Counted from the stretch's first letter, positions 10,084-18,869 are shown. The stretch is 64,000 nt of DNA from Mesorhizobium sp. RMAD-H1 (GCF_014191375.1 NZ_JACHWN010000001.1:806001-870000); one strand, 5' to 3'. Made by a program: numbers and translations. Notes: generated by a model not told the origin, from the letters alone.

Positions 10084-10107
10084 CGCTCTTTGTAAAGAAC
10101 GCACTTT
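10084..10107 (-). promoter_or_regulatory. Operator-like motif, copy 2 (upstream of NAD(P)-reductase)
   Basis: Second copy of the 24-base motif described at 9304-9327, lying 70-93 bases before the reductase start. Mismatches fall at only four positions. The location in both promoters argues for a common regulator. Confidence 0.5.
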
Positions 10108-10201
10108 TCCCTCATCAGGGCACATCAGCGTAACCACGCCTGGAGAAGAGGAAAACGCTTGCGCCCGCCCCTCTCTACACCTGCGGATCAATCCGAAGGC
10201 G

Positions 10202-10819
10202 TTATTTCGATTTGCCGAATTCGCGTTCGAGGCGATAGGTCAGCAGCCGCTCGAAACGCTTCTCGAAATTGAGGGTCTCGACGCGGTCGAACCTTTTCTG
10301 CGCGGCATCGTGTTCCTTCATCACGCGCTCGGTGATCTTGTCGATATCCTGGCGCAGAAGCGAGCAATCGGGCCGCGAGGGCAGCGCCTTCACCTGGCGC
10401 TCGATCTCGCTCGCATGGCTGCGGGCGATGACGATATGACTTTCCTCATGGCGCTTGATGTCCTGCGAAAGCGTGTCCCAGACCATCGCCAGTTCCGGCG
10501 ATGCCGTCCGGCGCTGCTTCCAGCGCGGCAGGAAGACCTTGGCGTAGACATTGACGTAAACGCCGGTGACGCGGCAGGCCTTGCCGTTGGAGCCGTATCG
10601 CGCCTTGGCGTCGAAACGGATCTGTGCCGCGCCGGGATGGCGCTGGCCCGTGCTTTTGACGAAATGGCCGCCGCTCGACAGCGCCTTGTCGAGGTCGGCC
10701 GCTGACTTGCCGGTGACGGTGTAATAGCTGTAGCTGCGGTAGATCGAGGCGGCATCCGCCGTGCCGGCCGCAAGGGCGAGCATGGCGGTCAGGGCCAGAA
10801 CCTTGTGCATGGACATCAT
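10202..10819 (-). CDS. Secreted DUF922 (putative Zn-protease-like) protein
   Basis: A 205-residue protein with a signal peptide: hydrophobic VLALTAMLALAAGTADA after a short basic start. The HEESH motif (KRHEESHIVIA) around residues 125-130 matches the metal-binding site of the DUF922 family, predicted secreted Zn-dependent proteases. The N-terminal SYYTVTGKSAADLDKAL and the GKACRVTGVYVNV segments are also family features. No biochemical role is established that I can name. GGGG lies shortly before the ATG at 10819; an internal ATG at 10810 is an alternative. A TATAAT-like hexamer lies on the same strand at 10853-10858. Confidence 0.8.
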   Translation of the reverse strand: MMSMHKVLALTAMLALAAGTADAASIYRSYSYYTVTGKSAADLDKALSSGGHFVKSTGQRHPGAAQIRFDAKARYGSNGKACRVTGVYVNVYAKVFLPRWKQRRTASPELAMVWDTLSQDIKRHEESHIVIARSHASEIERQVKALPSRPDCSLLRQDIDKITERVMKEHDAAQKRFDRVETLNFEKRFERLLTYRLEREFGKSK

Positions 10820-10852
10820 TTTACCCCGGGTTCTCTTGCAGCTTCGGACGCC

Positions 10853-10902
10853 ATTATAACATTCTGATGGCGGATAGGTTCAGCATGGCGCAGAATCGTC
10901 AA
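10853..10902 (-). promoter_or_regulatory. Candidate promoter(s) of the DUF922 gene
   Basis: On the minus strand TTGACG (10897-10902) and ACCTAT (10874-10879) are spaced by 17 bases, and a TATAAT hexamer lies at 10853-10858. Either could serve as a sigma-70-type promoter. The assignment is by eye only. Confidence 0.35.
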
Positions 10903-11004
10903 GACAAATATAATTGTCATAAAATTAGCCTGTCGGGGCCGGTTGACGTGCCTGCTTCCCGTCGTCACAAACGGGGAAGAGACGATTGAGGGGAGCGAGA
11001 CGGA

Positions 11005-11841
11005 ATGCGGAGAGAATGGCGGCTTGCCCATGGGCGCAGCCTGATCCTGGGCGAGGAAGCCGTCATCATGGGCATTCTCAACGTCACGCCCGATTCCTTT
11101 TCCGATGGCGGCCTGCATGACGACCTGCCGCGGGCGCTCGCTGCCGCCCGTGCCATGCGGCAGGCGGGGGCCGCGATCATCGATGTCGGCGGGGAATCGA
11201 CGCGGCCGGGGGCCGAGCCCGTCGACGCGGCGATGGAACAGGCGCGGATCCTGCCGGTGATCGAGGCGCTCGCCGGCGAGACCGACTGCATCATTTCCGT
11301 CGATACCTATCGCGAGGAAACGGCGCGGCTCGCCGTGGCCTCCGGCGCGCATATCGTCAACGACGTCTGGGGGCTGCAGCGCGAGCCGGGGATCGCCAAT
11401 CTCGCGGCTGAGACGGGGGCAGGGCTCGTCATCATGCATACGGGCCGGGAACGTGAGCGCGATCCTGATGTGATCGCCGACCAGTTCGCCTTCCTCAACC
11501 GTTCGCTGGCGATCGCCCGCGCGGCCAATGTCGAGGAAAGCCGCATCGTGCTCGATCCCGGCTTCGGCTTTGCCAAGGATTCAGAGGAAAACATCGCGCT
11601 GATGGCGCGCTTCGCGGAGTTGCAGAAATTCGGTTTTCCGCTTCTCGTCGGCACATCACGCAAGCGGCTCATCGGCGCCCTGACCGGACGGGAGGCGGCG
11701 GACCGCGATGTCGGCACGGCGGCGACCTCCGCCATCCTGCGGCTGTCGGGCGCCGATATCTTCCGGGTGCATAATGTTGCCGTCAACCGGGATGCGCTGG
11801 TCGTCGCCGACGCTATCCTGAAAAGCCGTGCAGGCGCATGA
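11005..11841 (+). CDS. folP: Dihydropteroate synthase
   Basis: Folate-pathway enzyme that joins p-aminobenzoate to 6-hydroxymethyl-dihydropterin diphosphate; sulfonamide target. The pterin-site signature MGILNVTPDSFSDGG (residues ~22-36) and DVGGESTRPGA (~58-68) are intact, as are SVDTYREE, IVNDVWG, LDPGFGFAKD and VGTSRKRLIG of the TIM barrel. 278 residues, normal length. It overlaps folK by 4 bases (ATGA). The folB gene that often lies between these two in rhizobia is absent here. Confidence 0.95.
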   Translation: MRREWRLAHGRSLILGEEAVIMGILNVTPDSFSDGGLHDDLPRALAAARAMRQAGAAIIDVGGESTRPGAEPVDAAMEQARILPVIEALAGETDCIISVDTYREETARLAVASGAHIVNDVWGLQREPGIANLAAETGAGLVIMHTGRERERDPDVIADQFAFLNRSLAIARAANVEESRIVLDPGFGFAKDSEENIALMARFAELQKFGFPLLVGTSRKRLIGALTGREAADRDVGTAATSAILRLSGADIFRVHNVAVNRDALVVADAILKSRAGA

Positions 11842-12365
11842 CGACCGGCGGCATCCGCAAAGCGTGGCTCGGTCTTGGCGGCAACATCGGCGATCCCGTT
11901 GCGGCCATGGGGAGGGCGCTCTGCGCGCTCGATGCGCGGGCCGATACGCGCGTCCTGGACGTTTCTTCCGTCTACCGCACGCCGCCATGGGGCAAGACCG
12001 ACCAGGACTGGTTCCGTAATGCCTGCGCGGAGGTGGAAACGGGCCTTGCGCCTGTTGCCTTGCTTGAAGCCTGTCTGGACATAGAAAGGCAGATGAAGAG
12101 GCAGCGGGCGGAGCGCTGGGGCCCGCGCACCATCGATATCGACGTGCTGATGTTCGAAGGCGTGGAGGCGTTGCAGGATCCGGCGTTGACATTGCCGCAC
12201 CCGCGCATGACCGAGCGCGCCTTTGTTCTGGTGCCGCTGGCCGAGATCGCGCCCGGCCTGAAGGTAAATGGGCGCACGGTCGCGGAATGGCGAGCGGATT
12301 GCGACCTCTCGGGCATAGAAAAAGCCCGCGACGACGCGGGCTGGTGGAAGCGCTTCAGGGAATAG
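11838..12365 (+). CDS. folK: HPPK (6-hydroxymethyl-7,8-dihydropterin pyrophosphokinase)
   Basis: Transfers pyrophosphate from ATP to the pterin, the step before FolP. Motifs are AWLGLGGNIGDP at the N-terminus, SSVYRTPPWG, and the metal/ATP site RWGPRTIDIDVLMF followed by LPHPRMTERAFVLVPL. 175 residues. Translation is probably coupled to folP through the ATGA overlap. The last 15 codons carry a stem-loop that looks like the terminator of the opposing gene (12319-12342). Confidence 0.95.
   Translation: MTTGGIRKAWLGLGGNIGDPVAAMGRALCALDARADTRVLDVSSVYRTPPWGKTDQDWFRNACAEVETGLAPVALLEACLDIERQMKRQRAERWGPRTIDIDVLMFEGVEALQDPALTLPHPRMTERAFVLVPLAEIAPGLKVNGRTVAEWRADCDLSGIEKARDDAGWWKRFRE
12319..12342 (-). 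terminator. Terminator of the 12373-12906 gene, inside folK coding sequence
   Basis: Perfect 8-bp stem AGCCCGCG / CGCGGGCT (12323-12330 and 12335-12342). A five-base A run at its left (12319-12323) becomes a T run on the minus strand. It serves leftward transcription and lies wholly within the 3' end of folK. Confidence 0.75.
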
Positions 12366-12372
12366 TTGCCGG

Positions 12373-12906
12373 TCAGTTCTTGGCGATGCTGCCCACGGCC
12401 GCGCCGTCGACGCGCTTGAGGCTCATGCCGATGACGGGAACGAGCTCCTCTTCCACACGGACGGAGACCGTGACATTCATCGTGTTCTCGTCGGCGATGC
12501 GGGCGAGCATCGCGCCGTTCAGCTGCTTGCGGTTGAGGCCGAAGACGACCCGGTCGCCGCTGACGGTGCCGGAGGTGACGTCCAGCCCCTTGCCCGCCGA
12601 GCCGTCATTGAACACGCCTGTATAGGTCTTGCCCTTGCGCACGACCGTCGCCTTCATCGGTTGCGAAAACACGCCGACGCGGCAGCTGCCGTCGAGCGTC
12701 ATGCCGACGGCGTCTTCCGGTGTGGTGCCCGCGAGCGTGCAGGTGAATTTCGTGCCCTTGTACTTGCCGGCGACGATTTCGCCCGGACCCACCCACTGGC
12801 CCTCGACGCTGCGGAAAAAACGCGCGTCCGTATCCGCGGCCAGCGCCGGGAAGGCTGCGCCTGCCAGAGGCAGCAGGAAGAGACATGCGGCAACGCGATT
12901 TTTCAT
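12373..12906 (-). CDS. Exported hypothetical protein
   Basis: A 177-residue protein with a clear Sec signal peptide (MKNRVAACLFLLPLAGAAFPALAA). The mature part is a small beta-rich domain with a repeated GxxxG and turn pattern: VEGQWVGPGEIVAGKYKG, TCTLAGTT, then MTLDGSCRVGVFSQPM. Two cysteines (in FTCTLAG and GSCRVG) could form a disulfide. It looks like a conserved rhizobial periplasmic protein of unknown function; I cannot assign a role. Start chosen at 12906 to place the signal peptide first; an in-frame start at 12951 is possible. Its terminator lies in folK. Confidence 0.7.
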   Translation of the reverse strand: MKNRVAACLFLLPLAGAAFPALAADTDARFFRSVEGQWVGPGEIVAGKYKGTKFTCTLAGTTPEDAVGMTLDGSCRVGVFSQPMKATVVRKGKTYTGVFNDGSAGKGLDVTSGTVSGDRVVFGLNRKQLNGAMLARIADENTMNVTVSVRVEEELVPVIGMSLKRVDGAAVGSIAKN

Positions 12907-12992
12907 GGACTGGACTCGGGGTTCTGCACAGGGCGATTCAAGGCCGATCATCGGCCGGATTGGTTAATGCTTGGTTTGCATCGCGCCGATTG

Positions 12993-14111
12993 TCAATCCT
13001 TCTTCTGCCCCTCCTTCTGGCCGTTGAGCCTGGCGAGGTCGCCGATGAAATCGCCGATGCCCGGCCGTTTCTCGGCATTGAAGGGGAAGGGGCGGACGAG
13101 GTCCATGGCGGAAATGCCGATCCGCGCCGTCATGAGGCCATTGATGACGCCTTCGCCGAGTCTCGCGGAAAGCCGCGAGGCAAGGCCATGGCCGATAATC
13201 TGCTGGACGAGACTGTCGCCGACGGCGATGGTGCCGGTGACGGCGAGATGGGCGATGACACGCCTGGTCAGCTTCAGGAAACCGAGTGTGCCCGGCCGGC
13301 CGCCATAGAGCTCGGACAGGCGGCGGATCAGCCGCGCCGCTTCGAAGAGCACATAGCCGATATCGACCAGCGCGCGCGGGCTGACCGCCGTGACGATGGA
13401 AACCCGCTTGGCGGCCGCGAGGATCATGCCGCGGGCCTCCCTGTCGAGCGGGCGCAGGATCTCGGTCTCGGCCAGCCGGATCAGGTCACGCCCGTCGATG
13501 ATGTCACCCTCGAGCGCATTGAGGTTTTCACGCCCGCGTGCCGTGGCGGGCAGGCCGGCCGCGATGGAAGTCAGCTTCGCGACGGCGTCGCGCGCGGCGC
13601 GGGCATCATCGCGTGCAGCCGCGTCGGCGGCTTCCTCGCGCAGATATTGCACGGAAGCAAGGCGCCTGAGCGCCAGCGCCTCCCGGATGACAATGACGAC
13701 AAGCGCCATGAGCGCCACCGCGGCAACGCCCAGCGCGGCCCAGCCGAGCCACGTCGCGCGATCGAAGAGCGCGCGGATCAGGTCGTCGGTCCATATGCCG
13801 ATGGCAAGCGAAACGAGGATGCCGAGGGCGCCGGCCAGAAGGCCGGCGAAGGAGAAGCGCCGGCGCTGCGGCAGGGCCGGAGGCGGGGTGAGGGCGTCGA
13901 GCTCGGCCGGATCCATGCCTTCCGTCTCGAAGACGTCGACAGGCGCGGGTGTGACGACGGCGATGTCGCGGATCGCGGTCGGCTTGCGGATGGCTGCCGG
14001 CTTCTTCCTCTCGGGGCTTGAAGCGGATTTGTCCCGCTCTTCTCCCCCCGCGGAAGCCGTGGGGCTGTCGAGACGGAAGGCGGCGGGCCTGCGCGGCGGT
14101 GTCTCGGTCAT
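12993..14111 (-). CDS. YcjF/DUF697 family inner-membrane protein
   Basis: A 372-residue TIGR01620-type protein. A Pro/Ala-rich cytoplasmic N-terminus (about 85 residues) is followed by two membrane helices (FAGLLAGALGILVSLAIGIW and LGWAALGVAAVALMALVVIV) and a cytoplasmic helical domain ending with the DUF697 part (RLIRRLSELYGGRPGTLGFL, HLAVTGTIAVGDSLVQQIIG). It overlaps the upstream ycjX-like gene by 4 bases; the two always travel together in proteobacteria, and in enterobacteria belong to phage-shock/stress operons. The molecular function is not settled. Confidence 0.85.
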   Translation of the reverse strand: MTETPPRRPAAFRLDSPTASAGGEERDKSASSPERKKPAAIRKPTAIRDIAVVTPAPVDVFETEGMDPAELDALTPPPALPQRRRFSFAGLLAGALGILVSLAIGIWTDDLIRALFDRATWLGWAALGVAAVALMALVVIVIREALALRRLASVQYLREEAADAAARDDARAARDAVAKLTSIAAGLPATARGRENLNALEGDIIDGRDLIRLAETEILRPLDREARGMILAAAKRVSIVTAVSPRALVDIGYVLFEAARLIRRLSELYGGRPGTLGFLKLTRRVIAHLAVTGTIAVGDSLVQQIIGHGLASRLSARLGEGVINGLMTARIGISAMDLVRPFPFNAEKRPGIGDFIGDLARLNGQKEGQKKD

Positions 14112-15568
14112 GCGAGGCGGTCTCCGATCAGGAACTGGAGCGCGCGGTCGAGCCGGATATGCGGCAGCGACAGCGTGATGCCCTCGGCGGTCCTCTCCAG
14201 CTTTGGCGGACGGAAGCGGACAAAGCGGATGATATCATGCGCTGGATGGGCGGATTCTTCGAAAATCGCCGCCGGATTTTTCGGCAAATCGCCGGGAAAT
14301 ATCGCCGTTTCCGTCTTTCCGTCGAAGATTTCGCCGTCGATCATCTCGCCCTTGAGCGGCGTGCCGACGATGACGGGCAGGGTTTCCTTTCCTTGTGTCA
14401 CGGTCGCTTCGCGCGTGGCGCGGACCGCCGCCATGGCCAGCACGTCGATGCTGGCGCGGGAAAAGCCGGCGCGCCTGATCGCCCGGTCGACCAGGCGGCG
14501 GACGATCGCCTCCAGCCGGTCATGGCTTTCATGGTGCAGGTGATCCGCCTTGGTGGCCGCGACGAGAATGCGCCCGATGCGCCGCTGCACCAGGCCGGTG
14601 AGGAAATTGGTGCGGCCCGGGCGGAAGCAGGAGAGGATTTCGGTGAGCGCCCGTTCGAGATCGGCGACGGCGGGGGCGCCGGCGTTCATCGCCTGCATGG
14701 CGTCGATGAGCACGATCTGGCGGTCGAGCCGGGCGATATGCTCGCGGAAGAAGGGCTTGACCACATGCGTCTTGTAGGCCTCGTAGCGCCGCTCCATCAT
14801 GGCGGCGAGCGATCCCGCCTTGGGGCTTCCGGGCTTGAGATCCGGCAGCGGCGCGAAGGTCAGCGCCGGCGAGCCGTCGAGATCGCCCGGCATCAGGAAG
14901 CGTCCGGGCGGCAGGGTGGAAAGCGCCTTTTCGTCGGCCTTCCCGGCACGCAGATAAGCGGTGAAGCTTTTCGCCAGCCTTTGCGCCGTCAGTTCGTCGG
15001 CTTCCCCGTCCGGCTGCACGGTCTGGGCTTCGGCGAGCCATTCCCGCGCCAGTTCCGCATGGGCCGGCATCCGTGCAAGCTCGAAGGAATCCTTCGAAAA
15101 ATCCGCATAGGTCTTGGCCAAAAGCGGCAGGTCCAGCAGCCATTCGCCGGGATAGTCGACGATATCGACGGAAAGCCGGCCCGCCGAAAACACCCGGTTC
15201 CACGAGGATGCGGATTCATATTCGATGGTCAGGCGCAGTTCGGAGATGGCGCGGGTGGATTCCGGCCACTCCCGCTCGTCTATGAGCGCCTTCAGATGCT
15301 CCTCATACTGAAAGCGCGGAACGGCATCATCCGGCTGATGTTCCAGAAAGGCGCGGGAGATGCGGCCCTGTTTCTGCGCCTCGAACAGCGGCAGCCGCCC
15401 GCCCTGGATGAGATTGTGTACAAGCGCGGTGATGAACACCGTCTTGCCGGCGCGGGACAGGCCGGTCACGCCGAGGCGCAGCGACGGGGATACGAGATTG
15501 CTCGTCCGGTCGGCCAGCGTGTCGAAGGCGATTTTCGCCTCGTCCGTCAGGGTGGTCAGTGTTCCCAA
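14108..15568 (-). CDS. YcjX-like P-loop NTPase (DUF463)
   Basis: A 486-residue GTPase-like stress protein. The Walker A motif GLSRAGKTVFIT is near residue 35, DIVDYPGEWLLDLPLL (Walker B / switch-like DxPGEW) near residue 135, and VAATKADHLHHES near residue 345 serves as the TKxD base-specificity motif. The long ERRYEAYKTHVVKPFFREHIARLDRQIVLID region is typical of the family. Start is a TTG at 15568 with GAGGGC upstream. Forms a two-gene operon with the YcjF-type gene. No evidence in sequence for its physiological trigger. Confidence 0.88.
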   Translation of the reverse strand: MGTLTTLTDEAKIAFDTLADRTSNLVSPSLRLGVTGLSRAGKTVFITALVHNLIQGGRLPLFEAQKQGRISRAFLEHQPDDAVPRFQYEEHLKALIDEREWPESTRAISELRLTIEYESASSWNRVFSAGRLSVDIVDYPGEWLLDLPLLAKTYADFSKDSFELARMPAHAELAREWLAEAQTVQPDGEADELTAQRLAKSFTAYLRAGKADEKALSTLPPGRFLMPGDLDGSPALTFAPLPDLKPGSPKAGSLAAMMERRYEAYKTHVVKPFFREHIARLDRQIVLIDAMQAMNAGAPAVADLERALTEILSCFRPGRTNFLTGLVQRRIGRILVAATKADHLHHESHDRLEAIVRRLVDRAIRRAGFSRASIDVLAMAAVRATREATVTQGKETLPVIVGTPLKGEMIDGEIFDGKTETAIFPGDLPKNPAAIFEESAHPAHDIIRFVRFRPPKLERTAEGITLSLPHIRLDRALQFLIGDRLA

Positions 15569-15646
15569 AATGCCCTCGCCGAGATTGCTTTCGGTTCGGA
15601 TATAAGGGGCGAACGGTTAAAATGACAAGAAAACCGGTGAAATCGG

Positions 15647-16150
15647 TCAAATATCTGCTGGCGTGATAAAGGCGCGCAGGGTTCCGCCGGCCGTGGCTTC
15701 CGTGAGGGGGCCTTCGAAATCGATGACGGCGAGGCCCGCCGTCGGGAAGCCCTGCGAAAGGTGTTTCAGAAGGGCAGGGTGGCCCTCGGTCGCGAGCGCC
15801 AGCGCCAGTTCCTCCATCGCCGGATTGTGCCCGATCACCAACACCGAAGAGGCTTCGCCGGCATCGCGGATCGCATCGAGATAGCCGTTTGCATTGGCCG
15901 TATAGAGCGCGCCGCTGTCGAGGACGGGAAAAGGCGCGGTGAGGGTGAGGCGGAGATTGTCGAGCGTTTCCCGCGTGCGCTTTGCTGTCGAGCAGATTGC
16001 CTGATCGGGTGTGAAACCGGCGGCCGCCATGGCCGAGCCCATCTTCCTGGCCGCTTCCGCGCCTTCATTGGTGAGCGGCCGGTCGAAATCCTTCATGCCG
16101 GGAGTGGCGCCAATCGCCTTCGCATGGCGCAGCAGATAGAGACGGCTCAT
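15647..16150 (-). CDS. SixA-like histidine phosphatase
   Basis: A 167-residue branch-1 histidine phosphatase. The RHG-type motif is LYLLRHAKA (residues 4-12), so His9 is the likely phospho-acceptor. FDRPLTNEGAEAARKMG, CSTAKRTRETL and VLVIGHNPAMEELAL supply the remaining catalytic arginines and the second histidine. Short length and motif order match SixA/phosphohistidine phosphatases, which in E. coli act on a phosphotransferase protein. ATG at 16150 has GGAAAAC upstream; a longer open frame lacks support. Monocistronic, upstream of the divergent dksA region. Confidence 0.85.
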   Translation of the reverse strand: MSRLYLLRHAKAIGATPGMKDFDRPLTNEGAEAARKMGSAMAAAGFTPDQAICSTAKRTRETLDNLRLTLTAPFPVLDSGALYTANANGYLDAIRDAGEASSVLVIGHNPAMEELALALATEGHPALLKHLSQGFPTAGLAVIDFEGPLTEATAGGTLRAFITPADI

Positions 16151-16577
16151 GTTTTCCTTCCCCGATGTCGTAAATGCTGTTCTGTCATGAAAAACGGCGT
16201 TTTGCACGTCCAGAACTGCTGCGCATCATGGGATGGCGGGAGAACACATTTTTTTGTTTGGCCACGCTCGGTTGAGCATGATGGAATAAAAGCAGGCCTT
16301 GATTAAATTTTATGCAACCGCCGGAATCCTTTGTGACGGCAATTTTATGCGAGTAATTTTCTTCAAAGTTCGGGAAGAGCAAGCAGATGGCGGCAAACAA
16401 ACCCGCAGTTCCCGCAGCAATATAGGACCGAATTAGGAATAAAAACTCAGATTTGCTGCATTTTTGAGCAAAATCAATGCACTAAAAAGTGGTGCCCGGT
16501 GGTCATTTCTTGTTGTGCGACGTTTCGTCAGGACATATATAGGCCCTCGCGTCTCCTAGATGTGGGGTGATTCAGAT
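16151..16577. other. 427-base intergenic region before dksA
   Basis: A+T-rich stretch between divergent genes with no credible coding sequence. Near its right end sits the candidate dksA promoter (16513-16541). No hairpin or riboswitch was recognised. Confidence 0.5.
16513..16541 (+). promoter_or_regulatory. Candidate sigma-70 promoter of dksA
   Basis: TTGTGC (16513-16518), a 17-base spacer, and TATATA (16536-16541). This places a start of transcription about 30 bases before the dksA ATG. Assigned by eye. Confidence 0.45.
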
Positions 16578-16994
16578 ATGAGTGAATTGATCGACCTTGA
16601 CTACAGGCCCACTGAAGACGAGCCGTTCATGAACGAACGGCAGAAGTCTTACTTCCGCGCAAAGCTGATCGCCTGGAAAAACGACATCCTCCGCGAGGCA
16701 CGGGAAACGCTCGAAGCCTTGCAGCAGGAAAATGCCAACCATCCCGATCTCGCCGACAGAGCCTCATCGGAAACGGACCGCGCGATCGAACTGCGCGCCC
16801 GCGACCGCCAGCGCAAGCTGATCGCCAAGATCGATGCCGCCCTGCAGCGGCTCGAGGACGGCACCTATGGCTTCTGCGAGGAAACCGGCGAGCCGATCAG
16901 CCTCAAGCGGCTGGACGCCCGCCCGATCGCGACGCTCTCCATCGAGGCGCAGGAGAGGCACGAGCGGCGGGAGAAGGTTTACCGCGACGACTGA
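16578..16994 (+). CDS. dksA: DksA-type RNA polymerase-binding factor, cysteine-poor
   Basis: 138-residue secondary-channel factor that works with ppGpp in the stringent response. The coiled coil (RQKSYFRAKLIAWKNDILRE onward, then AIELRARDRQRKLIAKIDAAL) is intact, with the acidic tip segment ADRASSETDRAIE. The globular end reads YGFCEETGEPISLKRLDARP then ATLSIEAQERHE: only the first of the four zinc cysteines of E. coli DksA remains. Such Zn-independent forms are common in alphaproteobacteria, so this is expected rather than decayed. Start at 16578; the open frame begins six codons earlier. A terminator follows. Confidence 0.9.
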   Translation: MSELIDLDYRPTEDEPFMNERQKSYFRAKLIAWKNDILREARETLEALQQENANHPDLADRASSETDRAIELRARDRQRKLIAKIDAALQRLEDGTYGFCEETGEPISLKRLDARPIATLSIEAQERHERREKVYRDD

Positions 16995-17070
16995 GTTTCG
17001 AGGCGACCGGCGGGAGAGGCCGGCAGTTATGCGTCCGAAGATGGACCTGTTTAACGATTTCATCTGATTG

Positions 17071-17098
17071 GCTGCGGAATTTTCCGCGGCTTTTTTTT
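17071..17098 (+). terminator. Rho-independent terminator of dksA
   Basis: Stem GCTGCGGAA / TTCCGCGGC (one G-T pair) at 17071-17079 and 17082-17090, followed by eight T residues. It lies about 75 bases behind the dksA stop. Confidence 0.8.
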
Positions 17099-17207
17099 GA
17101 TCTGCCGTGCGGGCGCGGCGAGAATAGCGCCATCTTCGAAATTTCCGTCTCCCCTTTCCGCGCAAGGAAGGGGAAGGCGGTGCTCTTCAGCCGATCATGG
17201 AAATCCG

Positions 17208-18476
17208 TCAGCTCTTGGATTTCGACAATTCACCCAGCAGCTTTTCCATCTCGTCCTCGATATCGCCGGGCTTGTCCGGCGCGTTTTCGCTGGGCGAGAT
17301 GTCGAGTTCGCCGGAAAGCTGGTCCTCGAAGATGTTGACGAGCTCGGCATCCGGGATGCTGTTCTCGGCGGGAGCGCTCTCCTTGCCCTGGGCCGCTTCC
17401 GGCTCTTCCACGGCGAATTCCTCGAAGATGGCGTCCTGAATATCCGCGCCGAACGTATCGAGCTTGGCCGAAACGTCTTCCCGAACAGGCGGCGCCGGTG
17501 TGAACGTTTCGGCCGGGCTTTCCTCGAAGCCCGTTTGCGGGCGGTCGGCCGATTTTTCCGCATCGGAAGGCTGCGCCCTGGTTTCCGTATCCGCAGGGCT
17601 GGCGGCCTGCGGCCTGTCGCGGCCCGGCGCAATGTTGAGGCTGGCTGCGGCGGTCGATGCCGCGGCGGCGCCCGACGTCGCGCTGATCACGCCTTTGGCG
17701 ACCTGACTGAGCGGATAGGCCGGATGGGCGCGTGCCGCCGGCTGGGGGGCCTGCGGCAGGACGGTGCGCGGCTGCGGAGGATAGGAGGGAGCCGGGCGGG
17801 GTGCCTGCGTGAATTGCGGCGCGGGTGCGAACTGAGGCGCAGGCTTCGGAGCGGCCGGCTGGGCAGGCGCTGCCGGCTGAGCCGGTGCCGCCGGCCGGGA
17901 AGGTGGCACGGGCGGACGCGGACGTTCCTGCGGCCTCTCCGCCATTCGCTCCGCTGCAGAGGGAGCCGGCGCAGGCGGCTGCTTCACGTTCTGGGCGCTC
18001 ACCGGCGGTGCCACGGGGGGCGTCGGCTCGGGGGCGGGGGCTGGCGGCTCCGGCTGCCGGGCTTCCGCGGCCTGCGGTTCCCTGGCCGGAGCGGAAAAAG
18101 CCGGAGAAGGTGCGGGCGGCGTGGCGACGAGAGGCTCGGTCTCGGCCTTCGGCGTATGCGTGCGGCTCTGCGGGCGGCCCGCATGGACGATGTTCTGCTC
18201 GACGACGACATCCGTCGGGCCGCCGATCAGGATGAGATGCTCGACATCGTCGCGGCGCACCAGGACAAGGCGCCGGCGGTTGTCGACAGCGGCGGCATCC
18301 ATCACCGACAGGCGCGGCGCGCGGCCGCGTCCCCCCGCCACGAAGGTGCCTCCCGTCAGGCGGCGAATGATGGCGAAGACGATGACGATCGCCACAAGGA
18401 TCAGCAGAAACAGAAGAATGAACCCCGCAATACGCGCGGCGTTCTCGCCGACAATTCCAGCCAACCACTCGTTCAT
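17208..18476 (-). CDS. FliO/MopB-like membrane protein with long Pro/Ala linker
   Basis: A 422-residue protein anchored by one N-terminal membrane helix (AGFILLFLLILVAIVIVFAI), followed by a small domain, LSVMDAAAVDNRRRLVLVRR then DDVEHLILIGGPTDVVVEQ, which matches the FliO fold of flagellar export gates. The next ~200 residues are a low-complexity Pro/Ala/Gln linker, and the last ~100 residues are acidic (LSGELDISPSE..DIEDEMEKLLGELSKSKS). Rhizobial genomes often carry such a gene beside dksA and away from the flagellar locus, so a flagellar role is uncertain. GGAGAGAG precedes the ATG at 18476. Confidence 0.65.
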   Translation of the reverse strand: MNEWLAGIVGENAARIAGFILLFLLILVAIVIVFAIIRRLTGGTFVAGGRGRAPRLSVMDAAAVDNRRRLVLVRRDDVEHLILIGGPTDVVVEQNIVHAGRPQSRTHTPKAETEPLVATPPAPSPAFSAPAREPQAAEARQPEPPAPAPEPTPPVAPPVSAQNVKQPPAPAPSAAERMAERPQERPRPPVPPSRPAAPAQPAAPAQPAAPKPAPQFAPAPQFTQAPRPAPSYPPQPRTVLPQAPQPAARAHPAYPLSQVAKGVISATSGAAAASTAAASLNIAPGRDRPQAASPADTETRAQPSDAEKSADRPQTGFEESPAETFTPAPPVREDVSAKLDTFGADIQDAIFEEFAVEEPEAAQGKESAPAENSIPDAELVNIFEDQLSGELDISPSENAPDKPGDIEDEMEKLLGELSKSKS

Positions 18477-18869
18477 GCCGCTCTCTCCTTGTGCAGTTGC
18501 GCCTGCATCATCCCAAAAAAGACCTTTGCGATGCGTCCCCGTGCCGCAAATCCCGCGCTTATAACGCATAACCGACCAAGACGGCTAAAGGAAACAATCA
18601 TCGGTTGAAATATTCCTGCTCTAATTGAAATGCGCGAACAGCCAACAGAAAATGTGGCAATCGGGCAAGAATGCGGCTCGACGGCTGGAATTTGTTTGCA
18701 TATCGCTCATGTGGGGTTTTCGCGTGCAGGAATGTATGATTCAAGCAATCGGCGAATCGAGCATTCCAGCGCTCGCGGGGGCGTCTCGTGCCTGTTTCTG
18801 GCGCAGGCGGAGCGACAGTGAGCGGCACGCCCGGCGGAAGACGGCTGACAGGAAGAGGGGTTGAGGCAT
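18477..18869. other. 393-base intergenic region between FliO-like gene and cckA
   Basis: Holds the promoters of two divergent genes. I see no convincing CtrA box (TTAA-N7-TTAA) and no coding sequence with family-like content. Confidence 0.4.

Noticed and set aside
14018-15625. 535-codon plus-strand frame antisense to ycjX
   Set aside because: Antisense to a P-loop NTPase with intact motifs.
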